From Yamagishiella unicocca (taxonomy: Eukaryota > Chlorophyta > Chlorophyceae > Chlamydomonadales > Volvocaceae), in assembly GCA_003116995.1 (NCBI GenBank), contig BDSL01000022.1, positions 558,001 through 622,000 of the forward strand: 64,000 nucleotides of DNA, written 5' to 3'. Position 1 is the stretch's first letter; every line of letters starts with the position of its first letter. The notes below the pieces were generated by a model, which saw nothing but the letters and a program-made list of their open reading frames with translations, did not search any database and had not been told where the DNA came from. Of this stretch, positions 41,687 to 52,303 are shown piece after piece. The translations under genes and the position numbers were made by a program.

Positions 41687-44600
41687 CTAAGACACCGGCT
41701 TGAGCTTGCCCTCGCACATTCGCTCCAGGGAGGCCCACAGCGCGTCCACCTGCCCTTCGCCGTACTGCGTGCCGGACATGCGCAGGTGCTTGGGCTGCTC
41801 GGTACGGTCCAGGTAGAAGGCGCCCGGCTGCAGTGCGGAGGCGTCCTGTGGGGGTCGGGGGGGGGGAGGAAATCCACCCGTGTACGAGAAGAAAACCGTT
41901 TAGGACAGGCGTGTGTGTTGGAAGGTGGCAAAAGGACCGGTGGGGGCCGGGGGTGAGGAGGTGAGGGTGAGGTGGGGGTGAGGAGGCGGCGGCGCTGCTC
42001 CTCCCCTCCGCAGAGGGGAGGAGCACGATGGTAGCATGTGTATGCAGCAAGCCGGACCCCCCATCGGCACGCAATCTGTCCTGACAGACACCCCTCACCT
42101 CTTGCCCACCGTATACACCCCCCCCCCCATCTGTCCCTCCCCTCCCCCCTGCTTCCCCTTCCCCCTCCCTGCCGCCCCGCCCCCTCCCCCGCCACCCGCC
42201 TGCAGCGCCAGCCACACGATGGTGTCCGCGCCCTGCGCCACCTCCCGAAAGGACTCCCGGTAGAAGCTGTAGAATCCCGGGATGGACTTCTTGACGCCCT
42301 CCGTGGTGGCCCAGCCGGGATGCATCGAGTACACGCCCACGCCTGCGGAGGTAAGGCAGGCACGTGTTGCCGAGGGGGAGGGGTTTCGAGGAAGACCCGC
42401 GGATGCCCGAAAAAAACCGTGGGGGAGGGGGAGGGGGTGGGCGAGAAGACCCCTTTCCGCGAATGTTACGAGGCGGGGGGGTGGGCAAGCAGGAGGCATC
42501 GACGATGCCCCGGTTGGCTGCGGTGGCCGCTGGCTGACCACCGGTATCGATGGCCAAGGCCGGTCGGTGGGCGGCACGAGGGAAGCAACCAAGGTACCAA
42601 GCAGCCATGGGTTAGGGATATCGGCGCGCGCCCTCCGCCGTACCATTCGGTACTTCTGAGCTCCCTTCTTAACTCTTGCCGTTGTCTCCAAACCCTAAGA
42701 AATGTCGGCCACGTGTCGCCAGCCTGAATGCGTTCCGGCTCGAATCCTACACTCAAAAAAATGCCCCCCCTCCCCCCCCTTCGCGCGCGCACGGGTTTTC
42801 CTTGCAACCACCTCGCGCGCTGCCCCCACCCGCCTGGGACCACTCACCCGCCTGGGACCACAGCTTCGCGAAGCGCTCCGCCAGTGCCACCTGCCGCCGC
42901 TTGTCGCGGGAGTAAGCCAGCATGCCGTCGTACTTCCCCTTCGCCATGTCCTCGTTGCCGACGTGTCGCACCTACCGGCCGCCGCAGGCGATGCGGACGG
43001 CCATGCAGTTTTGGGCAGGCAGTTTGCGCGTGGGAAACAGAGAGACAGAGAGAGACAGAGAAACAGCTCCCTAGCTACTAGCGGCTCGAAAGATCCGCGA
43101 GTGGCGCTAACCACCACCGCGAGCGGCGCCAGCCCCAACCCCCAACCCCTAACTCCAGTTCATGTCGCACACCCGTCCGGCCTCTTCTTACCTCAAGCGG
43201 TGAGGTGTACATGCCCCCGCTGGATATGAAGATAACCCGGGAGGGAGCGCAGCGGCGGAGCACGGGGCCCAACGCCCAGGTGAGCGCGAAGGAGCCCAGC
43301 GTGTTGGTCGCGAAGCAGCTCTCGAAGCCATCGGCGCTGGGTGTGTGTTCGTGGACCTGGCGGGCGCACGTTGGGGGGAAGGAGGAGGAGGAGGAGGAGG
43401 AGGAGGATGGGTTGCGAGGGGAAGTTGCGTGACGTCCCTCCGTCCTGAGCAGCCTTCCGCCCTTCCACCTCATACCACTCTCGTCCCTCCGTCCTGAGCA
43501 GCCTTCCGGCCTTCCACCTCATACCACTCTCGTCCCTCGACCCTCCCCCGACCCTCATCCATGCGATGCCAGGGCCCTGACCCGCCCTCATCCCACATCC
43601 TGCAGCAGCCGCCTCAGCTCGTGAGTCGACCCAAACCCGCTCCTCCCCTGGTCCCCCGCCCGCTCCTCCCCTGGTCCCCCCGGGTGTTCTCGCCACCCTC
43701 CTACCCCGCGCACCAAGATGCCCGCGTTGTTGACCAGCACATGCAGCTGCCTGCCCGCCGCCTCCCACTCTCGCGCGAGGGAGTCGATGGACGCCAGGCT
43801 GGACACATCGCAGACCTGGCGGGGTGGGGGGCGGGGCGTGTGGGGAGGACCTCAGGGGTGGCTGGAGGAGAGCTCACGGTGGGTGACGTGGAGTGGGCGG
43901 TCACGTGGGGTCGCGAGGATGACGAAAGGGTGACCTCGTGGAAGCACGTGCTTGGAGATATCTTGGCCGCAGTGGGAGCTTCTAGAAGTCATCCACCCTC
44001 ATCCACCGCGCATCGCCGCACCTGCAAGTGCACGTCCTGGTTGCCGGTGGCCTGTCGTACTTTCTGCACCGCCTCCTCGCCTCGCTGCGCGTTGCGGCAG
44101 ACCATGTACAGCGTGCAGCCCCGACGAGCCATCTCCTGCGAGGGGCGGAGGGGTTCGAGAAAGACCCATGGATGCCCGAAAAAACCGTTTAGGACAGTCG
44201 TTTTGAGATGCATGCTGGAGAACTGGGTCGGGGATCCTAAAGCCGAAGGTCGTTAGGTGACCTGGGTGGGGTGTCAAGATACAAAGCGCCAGGTCAACAG
44301 CGGACAGCGCAGGTCCACGAGTGTGGTCAGCAATGTATGACGGTCGTCACTTGTCTTGCTTGCAAACTACCGGTCATATGGACCACCACCACCACCGCCA
44401 CCACCGCCACCGCCACCACCACCACCACCACCACCGCCACCACCAACGGCCCCGCGTCTTGCCACACCTGTGAGGTCTGGAAGCCCAGTCCCTGGTTAGC
44501 GCCCGTGACCATCACCACCTTGCCTTCCAAGCGCCGTTCCATGACGCTGCAAGCACGGGTAGGATGGGGGAGGTTATAGGTTATAAGCGCCAGGGCGCTT

Positions 44601-44799
44601 GCTGGGTTAACATGATCCATAATCGCTGGAGCTTATACTCCGTTGGACTTGGGTACAAGGAAAGACGGATGGGCACGAAATTATGGTTTGCGCCAACCTC
44701 CCACCTGTTGTCCCAGGTGGCTGACGCGCGCGCGAAGCCATTCTTGCCAAAATTCTTGGTGCCATACAATAGGAAGCTTACGTTTCGCAGGAAGCCCAT
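41687..44799 (-). CDS. DHRS12: DHRS12-type short-chain dehydrogenase/reductase
   Basis: Eight exons, high to low: 44799-44705, 44546-44468, 44135-44022, 43815-43714, 43356-43192, 42971-42848, 42342-42200, 41845-41687; in frame, 326 aa (human DHRS12 about 317). The N-terminus MGFLRNVSFLLYGTKNFGKN corresponds to the family's hydrophobic lead-in. The Rossmann motif TGANQGLG is at 46-53, NNAG at 125-128, the catalytic Ser in VIFISSGGMY at 175/176, and YSRDK (Tyr205, Lys209). MHPGWATTEGVKKSIPGF follows, as in DHRS12 (MHPGWADTPGV). This is a classical NAD(P)-dependent oxidoreductase; the substrate of the DHRS12 group is not established. Seven introns: six GT-AG, while the last fits only a GC donor (CAG/GCGGGT). 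Introns carry introner-like motifs and a CCA/CCG repeat. Confidence 0.92.
41866..41912 (+). mobile_element. Introner-like terminal motif, before a 3' splice site (minus gene)
   Basis: GAGGAAATCCACCCGTG, then AAACCGTTTAGGACAGG, about 20 bp before the acceptor of DHRS12 exon 8 in the minus-strand sense, i.e. inverted relative to the transcript. Confidence 0.5.
42343..42847 (-). mobile_element. Whole intron with inverted terminal motifs (introner candidate)
   Basis: DHRS12 intron 6. About 39 bp after the donor the sense strand reads GGTTGCAAGGAAAACCCGTG; about 48 bp before the acceptor it reads CCGCGGGTCTTCCTCGAAAC, preceded by CGGTTTTTTTCGGGCATC. The two ends are approximate inverted repeats, as expected for an intron derived from a DNA transposon. 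Confidence 0.55.
42829..42864 (-). repeat. 18-bp tandem duplication over a 5' splice site
   Basis: Two 18-bp copies of ACCCGCCTGGGACCAC plus two bases span the exon 6 donor of the DHRS12-type gene. Confidence 0.75.
44151..44216 (+). mobile_element. Introner-like terminal motif, family 2, before a 3' splice site (minus gene)
   Basis: GAGAAAGACCCATGGATGCC, CGAAAAAACCGTTTAGGACA and TTTTGAGATGCATG, about 15-80 bp before the acceptor of DHRS12 exon 3 in sense orientation. It is nearly identical to the donor-side copy at 18654 in WDR26 but inverted relative to its transcript. Confidence 0.6.
44383..44453. repeat. CCA/CCG trinucleotide repeat
   Basis: About 70 bp of CCACCACCGCCACCACC type in DHRS12 intron 2. 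Confidence 0.92.
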
Positions 44800-46508
44800 A
44801 TTAAGAGCGTCGCGTTCTCCGCCAGATGTGTGATGGACAACGACTAGGCTTGCTCGCTAGCTGCAAGGCACTAACAGTATGCCAACTGCTCAGACGCTAT
44901 CTTTGTGTTTTAATTATAGCAGTTCTGTGCAACCGCGGCGATTGCACAATTAATACGTGAAGTGTGAACGTTGTGGTTGGAAGGTGTAAGCGTGCCTAAG
45001 CCTCCCTCATCCCAAGCAATTGATCTCCTCGACACCATACGCGCTGGTACTGTAATACCAATGCGCACTTCCAGGAACCGTATTCAGCTTGGGTGTTCGT
45101 TCAGAAACCGAGGGGTAGTTACGTCCAGCAACTGAGCAAGTTGCCGTCCGGCGCAGGCATGATATCGCCACGCCAACACGCGCAATAATGAACTTACGCA
45201 GGCCAGAGAGATACCATACCGTCTTGCGGAGTTGTGCCCTTACGAGCCATGTCGTGTGAGCGGCGAGCGGTCGGAAGTGGTTTAGGTCGTGGGCCGTGGT
45301 ACCTCCTGGTACCTCCTGACTTATACTTCCCGCTACCCATTACGTTGCAACAGCAGCTCATGAGCGCTCCGTTGCCCACAGGGCCTATCAGCGGACACCC
45401 CCCCCACACACACACCCGCTCCTGCTGTGCAGTTCAGCACGTTCAGCCACAGCACAAGACGCCCACTCTGGCCACCCTCCGCCACCACCACCACCACCTT
45501 CCAACCTCCACCTCCGCCGCCCTCAGACGCGTCACCTGCTGGCGCCTGCTAGGGACAACTGAAGAAAAACGGCTCTGCGCGCCCCGCCTCTGAGTCCGGC
45601 CCGCCTCCGAGTCCGCCCCCCGTTTCCCGCCAAACGCGGTCGTGCGACTGCACAGAACGACAATGGCACCGGACTCTGGCACCGGACTCAGGGCTCGAGA
45701 CGCGCCCGCACTGGCTCCACGTGAAAGCAAAACGAACAGCAGCTAGCCGCACCCAGCTCTCCCACCACGGAGGCGGTGCCAGCGCGCAGCCGGCCCGCAC
45801 GGGTGTACGGCAGAGCGGCTGGGGCGGAAGAAGGGAGGGTGCCATGCACGTGCATGCTGCTCGGCCCAGCCCCCAGCCGGCAGCCGAAGTCGCAGCCCCC
45901 AGCCGGCAGCCGAAGTCGCAGCCCCCAGCCCCCAGCCGAAGTCGCAGCCCCCAGCCCCCAGCCGGCAGCGCTGCAGCGGCGGCCGTGACTCCAGCAGCCT
46001 CGCAGTGGTTCCCCAGCACCGCACCGACACAGCCGCACCGGCCACGCCCCTCGCCTGCTTGGCAACCGGTAGTAACACCTTTGACAATCACCCTGCTGGC
46101 GTAGGGGGACCTCGTCCAGTCATGTGTTATGTCACCAGCATTTGCTCCGCAGACGAGGCAGGCAACACGTCCAAGGAAACGGCCCCCACAACAGCAAACG
46201 AGCATCGCGTGAAACACGTTCGCGGTCGCCGCCTTCCCAAGCTCCGCAGCCGCCTCTGCTGCTGCCTCCGGAGCACCAACCGCCTCCAGCCACCCAACAT
46301 GTCCCCCCCGCGTCTTCGTCCACGAGACCAGGGCCCGCGTCCCGCCCCGACGCCCATCCGCCAGCGAGATGGAGGTGGCCCCCTGGCTGCTGCGTCGTGG
46401 TTCATCACTCGGGTTACAGCTCCCGCGGCGGGTGGTCCGTGCTCGTGCGCGGGTCCTCACGGTTTGCAGTTGCACCCACCATCACCACCACTACTACCAC
46501 GCGCCCGC
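44800..46508. other. Intergenic region between DHRS12-type and TPR genes
   Basis: Promoter side of the dehydrogenase and 3' flank of the TPR gene. A roughly 20-bp repeat (CAGCCGAAGTCGCAGCCCCC) occurs at about 45876-45972. The 308-codon minus-strand frame at 45549-46475 has no ATG start or domain and lies in this flank. Confidence 0.5.
46414..46418 (-). terminator. TGTAA polyadenylation signal of the TPR gene
   Basis: The plus strand reads TTACA, about 90 nt past the stop codon at 46509 on the minus strand. Confidence 0.45.
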
Positions 46509-49500
46509 TTAGTAGTCCAGGAGCTGTGGCAGCAGCCCGAAGTCATCAAAATTGAGGGCCACCGGCGGCCTGCGCGGGGACGGACCCCGAGGGCGAGGAG
46601 GGGGGGTCAGGAAGGGGACTGCCGTACACGATGCCCAACTGGCAGCGGCTCATCGGAGCTCATTATAGCCACGACAAGTCGCCGAGAGGGACATGTGATT
46701 GTCAGCGGTCGCTCGCGGTTCAGGTGCACTCGCGTCACTGCGCAAGTACTCTGCATGCCAACACACGCTCTGCCAACACAGGCCCTTAACCCCTAACCCC
46801 ACAGGTTTTCCGACCCCCTGGTTTTTCTCTCATACCCCTAAACCCACATTGTTTGCCTATTTCGCTACCCTGGTAACCGGCTCTTTTCTGTAACCCCCAA
46901 GCCTTTAAGCCACTCCTCCCGCCCTAGGGCCTTCCCCCTCCTGCCCGAACTCACGATACGGACTTGTCCGCCCGCACTGGCAGGAACCAGATGTGGCGCG
47001 CACCGCCCCCTCGTGCCTCCATCTGCACGAAGACTCCAGCCTGCGTCTTCGAGCCGCAGGCTGACGGCCAGGCCTTGCGGGTCCACAACTGCAGGGAGGC
47101 AGGAGTTGTGGGGGGGGGTGCTTGGATTTAGGTTTTTGCGGAGGGGCCAGCGGAGGGGAAGTCCAGCCTCAGCAGGAGGGTCTTTCAAAATCGTTTTACG
47201 CAACGGGACAGGATAGTTGGCGCATGGTCGCGCGTCGGGGGGGGATGCAGCGATGAAACGTACGGCACGGCGGGGAGTTGGGTATCCGGACTGGATGCGG
47301 CGCTGCCAGGCGATTTGCATCACGCCTTTCGAAGCCCACTGGGCCGCACTCGGGTAACGCCCTCTCGTGCGACCAACCCCCGGGTCAAGCCTGTCATATT
47401 GCCGCATCCGGTGGTGGTGGTGTGGTGATGATGGTGGTGGTGATTGTGGTGGTGGCGGTGGTGGTGATGGTGGTGGTGGTGGTGGTGGTGGTGGTGGCGG
47501 TGGTGGTGGTGGTGGTGCTCCGTCGTGGTGGTGTTGCCGCTGCTGCCGCTGCTGCCGCTGCTGCCGCTGCTGCCGCTGCTGCCGCTGCTGCCGCTGCTGC
47601 CGCTGCTGCCGCTGCTGCCGCTGCTGCCGCTGCTGCCGCTGCTGCCGCTGCTGCCAAGGACCCACCTGCGGGAACGACACCGCCGCCTTGGGCACCACCG
47701 CCAGCACCACCGCCGCCCTGAGCCGCCTCGCCGCCTCCCGCATGCTGTTCACGAAGTCCCCGAGCAGCTCCGGAGACCCGAAGGCGTGCGCCGCCTGGAT
47801 GTGCGTGTCGCGCTCCTCGTGAGTCTCGGCGTCCGGACCTGGGGGAGGGGGGAGGGTATGGGGAGCGGCGGCGTGGGAGGGGTTGTCGGTTGCCGGTTGG
47901 CAGACCCGAGTCAGACGGCCGCCCGGGTGGGAGGGCCCCGACCCCCTTGTGTCACCCCCTCCCCTGTATCACCCTCCCCCCTCCCTGTGTCACTCCCCCG
48001 TGTTGTACTCTGGGTTCATGCCGAGTCAAGCCAGGCCGCAGCGTCATGTGTGTTAGAGGGGAAGACCCTGGCTTACGTTTAGAACGCCTCCGTACCTTGA
48101 TCCACATAGGCCAGGGTCAACCGCCTCAGGATTTAAACCATTACCAATGCAAGGTGTACGCGGCGGCCTACGTTTGGCCTCGCACCTGCTAGTCGCCCGG
48201 CACCCGACCCCATCCGCCCCACTCAGGCCCGCCCGACCCACCCGCCACGAAGTGCAGCGACGGCGCGAAAGCAGTCGCCGAGTCCGCCACGTTGTCCAAC
48301 GTCACCGCGGCCATGTCACGACACAACTCCACGACCTGCTGCCTCAGCTGGTCGTCGAAGGCGGCCGCCGCGGCGGACCCCGCGGCAACGAGCAGCGACT
48401 CCAGCGTGTCCTGCGGGCGCAGCGGGGAGAAGCAAGAGCCAGCAAACAACGGACTGATGTTCAGCCCAAAGCCTTCGGCACGGCCGCCGCCATGAACCAC
48501 GAGGTCCCTATTTCCCGGTGAGTGCCTCCCTAGCCCGGGCTACCGTATTCGTCCCCCTGCCTGTATGTCCCCCAATGAGCCCAAGCACCTCCTTGTGCGA
48601 AGTGGACTTGATTTTGAGCAGCTTTCCTAGCGAGCGGATCTTGTTGGACAGCTCCTTGTTCTCCTTGGCGGTCCCCACCGCACCGCTCAGCTTGGCAGCC
48701 GAGTGGTACACGTCTAGAGCCTGGCGGGGAGCAGTGGCGGGGCAGTGGGGCGGCGGGGGCAGTGGGGCGGCGGGCTGGCAATGGCAGTGGCGCCAGGCAG
48801 GAGGTGGAAATGGCTGGAGCAGGGCAGATGGCTGGAGCAGGGCAGATGGCTGGAGCAGGGCAGATGGCTGGAGCAGGGCAGATGGCTGGAGCAGGGCAGA
48901 TGGAGGTGCCGGCAAGGTATGCGTATCTGGCCCGTGATCCATTGATAGCATGATACGAACAGAGGAGCCAAGGTCGAAGATGCAACGAGGGCGGTGGGCC
49001 CACCTGGGTTCAAACGCTGCACCGGGTAAGGCCCGTCAACGGTGCCCATCTGTTCGTTTCCCCTTCCTCGGCTCATCGGTTTTTCCTCTCCCTCCCTTCC
49101 GACCACAACCCGCCCCTTCCCCCAAGCGCTGCAGCTGGGGACCGGGCGCCCTAAGGAGGCCGCCAAGAGCCCTCCGACCGCATCGTACGACACATGGCAT
49201 CACGGCTGCGGTCGCCCAGTGGTTGCCATGCCAGGTACCCAGATCGATCCCTCTCCGCGGCAAACCTCCAACCTGCTCGCATCTGCCCCGCACCAAGCGC
49301 ACCTCCTGCATCTTATCTTGCGCCTCCAGCACTGCACCTTTCCGGAAGTAGCCCTTCTCCCAGTCCGGCTTCAGCGATATACACATTTCCGCGTCCTCCA
49401 ACGCCTTCGTGACCTTGTTGAGCTTCAACAAGGCTGCCGAGCGGTTGCTGTGGAGGGGATGATGAGCAGCATGCACTTAGTGCGTCAAAATCGCGTCGAC

Positions 49501-49946
49501 ATAGGCCAGGAGGGTACGGACACATCGTGCAGGCGCCGGGGGCCGGTGTCCCGAGAGTCATTTTAAGTAAAAGAAGTACTATGTCCCGCAGCCAGTGCAT
49601 AGGGCTAACACCCGACGGATAATTGTGGAAGGGCCAGCGGACATGAGACAAACAGATTTGGAGCGGGCATGTGCCAGGGCTGACAGGGTTGCCCAACCAC
49701 TGACTCGCACTACGCAATCTCAGGCTGTAGCATGTAAACTAAGGACCCTGATAGTGTCACCACCTGCGTTTCCCCCATTTTTGGCCACGTTGCCCCGCCC
49801 ATGACCGCTCCAGCATGTGCCGAAACATACCTGAAAAGGACGGCATTCTGAGGGTCCTCCTTTATGGCTTGGGTATACAAGGCCGCTGCCTTCAGGTAGT
49901 TCTCCTTCTTAAACTCATCATTGCCCTTGTCCTTGAAAGAGGCCAT
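46509..49946 (-). CDS. TPR3: TPR3-type TPR co-chaperone (Hsp90/Hsp70 binding)
   Basis: Seven exons, high to low: 49946-49831, 49447-49303, 48720-48589, 48410-48242, 47838-47666, 47088-46955, 46569-46509; all GT-AG, in frame, 309 aa. Residues 1-110 are a three-TPR domain: FKDKGNDEFKKENYLKAAAL, SNRSAALLKLNKVTKALEDA, PDWEKGYFRKGAVLEA. The carboxylate-clamp residues K5, N9, N40, K70 and R74 have exactly the spacing of Hop TPR1, so binding of the EEVD tail of Hsp90/Hsp70 is likely. The C-terminal half (SMREAARRLRAAVVLAVVPK, then AVSFPQLWTRKAWP, VQMEARGGGARHIWFLP) resembles Arabidopsis TPR3 by memory; its role is unknown. The exon 6 frame is the one beginning LWTRKAWP, fixed by the phase of both neighbours. 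Introns contain several minisatellites, including two large ones in intron 5. Confidence 0.88.
47170..47250 (+). mobile_element. Introner-like subterminal motif, before a 3' splice site (minus gene)
   Basis: ACGGGACAGGATAGTTGGCG-like sequence (CAACGGGACAGGATAGTTGG then CGCATGGTCG), shared with WDR26 intron 8 (20031-20050) and, less exactly, intron 5 (18017-18060). Here it is inverted relative to the host transcript and close to its 3' splice site. Confidence 0.5.
47403..47520. repeat. GGT trinucleotide repeat
   Basis: About 115 bp of GGTGGTGGTGATGGTGG in intron 5 of the TPR gene. Confidence 0.93.
47534..47656 (-). repeat. 9-bp repeat directly after a 5' splice site
   Basis: About 14 perfect units of GGCAGCAGC (minus strand), beginning 10 bp after the donor of TPR-gene exon 5. 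All six frames translate to homopolymer-like peptides; it is intronic by the exon model. Confidence 0.93.
48814..48903 (-). repeat. 18-bp minisatellite of 3' splice-site-like units
   Basis: Five units; on the minus strand each is CCATCTGCCCTGCTCCAG. They lie about 90 bp before the acceptor of TPR-gene exon 3 (48720), so intron 2 carries five extra pyrimidine-CAG sites. Confidence 0.92.
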
Positions 49947-52303
49947 CCTTGCGGCGCGCCGATCGGAAACAGCGGAGCCCTCGCAACGAATCGACTACTT
50001 ATACCAGCACAACGTGGGGAAACGATCTGTGAAAATAAAATAGAATCCGGAATGGCGTCTCCCGAATGTATTACACGGAGTCGATCGATAGTTTGGTACT
50101 CCGGTAGATGAGTTTTATACTCCGTCACAATACTGTGTTACTGCAGACAACAATACCAGCATCAATGCCCTTATTCAGGCACATTGCAGCGCGCAGCTTG
50201 ATTTTGGGGTATCGTCCAAATTTGGTTTCTGAGCGGCTGAAAGAATTTGCCCAGCAGGGAGCGCACCGCTGCTATGCTGTTGCTTTGGCCACGCCACTTA
50301 CATGACAGTCGAAATTTCCGGGGTTCCGCAGAATGGCCCCATTGGGCGACAAACACCATGTGACATGTATTTGTAGCTGGGGATGTCCTTGGCTTGCGAT
50401 CTGAGCTACTACGCAAGCGCCATGCCCTACAATCCTTTCAGTACCATACATGAATGCCTGTACTTGTTTTGGCGCACGTGATGCCCACTTAAAACCCTCC
50501 CTTCGCCAGCGGGTTCGGGCGCCTCGGCAAATTATGGCTGCCCCGGCCACCCGCCACCCGCGCCGACATCAGCCCGAAGGAAGTCAGCCCAATGCCGGTG
50601 TCGCCATCTGGCTGTCGTTTAGCTGCAGCATCCTACACCGCTCTGCTGCTCAGGGCTGCTCCCAGTGAAAGAATGTCAGCTCGTATTAGAGGGTTACATG
50701 CACTACATGAACGCCAGGCGCTTAACGCCTGATAGATATCTTCCAGCGTCTCAGCTTTCATACGACCACTGACAGGCAGAAAACGCGCTCCCAGACCACT
50801 GCCGGTGGTTGGAGCCCCTATGCTGCCGCCGGCCACCCCGCTACTCCCCTTACGGCAGCTTAACACGTCAACGCGCCAGAAGCAGTGCGTTACGTTGCTA
50901 AGAACAGAAAACAAGCGCCAGCCTCCCACATAGCCCCCGACACGACGCGTTCTTCCAAGGCCGTTGAACACACCGCAATTGCACGGCAGCACACGGCCAG
51001 AGCCCAAGCCAGGATCGTGAATGCGCACGGCACGTACAAGACGATTACTATGCACCACAAGCTAATTTACGGTAGCGGCAACATCGTTCCACCCAACAAA
51101 AAGCATTGTTACAGAAGATGCGATGCTCTGGACAACACCAAAGGCGCACATCAGAGCGCGTGGCGTGCATCCGCGTAAATAAAACGGGGTAATGAAGAGT
51201 CATGCAAAGCCTTTCGAAAGCCATCATGACAAGCGAAAAAGCAGGAGGAGCAGGAAAGCAGCGCGGGGGATCAGGCCCTTTGCCTGCGCCGCGCATTTGG
51301 CCTGTTCACGTTCAGCAGTCAGAGCGAATACAGTGGTGACGTGCCGCTTGCATCCACATCACGCGCATTCGCCGCTCTTCTATCTTGCTCGGAGCATCTC
51401 AGGACCTACCTGGGTCAGCTTGCGGCGACAGGGGCGGCTCATGCAACCCGGCAACCAACCAGCCAGCCCTGTTTCGCGCTGTGGTTGGGCGGCCTGCGCG
51501 CTCACCCCGTTGCGGAATGATGAATAAGCTATAACTTGGCCAGCAGATGCCCTCCCCGCCCCCACCGCCGAGGATGCCTTCCTTGCACATAATGCCTTCC
51601 TTGCACGTAATGCCTTCCTTCAGGACTCGTAACTTCGGGGCGCTCGCCGCCAACATCTAGATCCCACCTGGTCTCACTTAAATCACAAGAGCAAGCGCCC
51701 TCCCACAAGCTCTGTACTTCGCATGACACACGTGAGCGCGCGCCCGCTGCATGGCTCCACCGGCATGGCGCCAACGCGCGGCCCTTCGCCAGGCGCGGTA
51801 CGCCACGCGGACCGAGCGCGCCAGAGGCCGCGAGTCTCCATACACTTCTGCCCCGCGACCTCCGCGGCTTTGTCCCTGCCAGAAACTCCTCCCCGCCATG
51901 ACTACTCGCATAGCAGAGGTCCTGCATGCTGTTTATTCCCGGGCCCCGATGCACCAGGTCAGCCCCCCAAGCCCCCCCGATGAGCTCCGCGCCCTCTGGC
52001 GGGTTGCTGTCCCGCCGCACCGCACCGCAGCTCGCAGCTGTGCCTGCCGCTCCCTCCCCAGACTGACCAGCATTTCCCTAGGCCACTCCTGTGTAAGAAA
52101 TCCACACCGTAATCCATCCGTAAAAGAGATCCACAGACTCAGATCCGCAGCGCCTTATGACACTGAGGCGTCACCTCCCCTGCCCGCCAGTTAAGCAGAC
52201 TAGACCGCTCCTGTACATAAAATTCCCTCCAGCTGCACGCTCTCCCGGGACGCCGACAAGCGTACGGCATGCGTACGACACACGATGCTGGCCGCTGCAG
52301 CCC
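49947..52303. other. Intergenic region
   Basis: Promoter side of the TPR gene and 3' flank of the armadillo-like gene. No gene is recognised. A short repeat of AATGCCTTCCTTGCAC (three imperfect copies) is present at about 51565-51620. Confidence 0.5.

Noticed and set aside
45549..46475. Minus-strand 308-codon open frame
   Set aside because: It starts without ATG, contains minisatellite-derived peptide and lies in the 3' flank of the TPR gene, across its TGTAA signal.
46865..47752. Minus-strand 295-codon frame containing QQR and Pro runs
   Set aside because: It fuses exon 5 of the TPR gene with repeat-filled intron 5 and reads exon 6 out of frame; the spliced version is in frame and matches the family.
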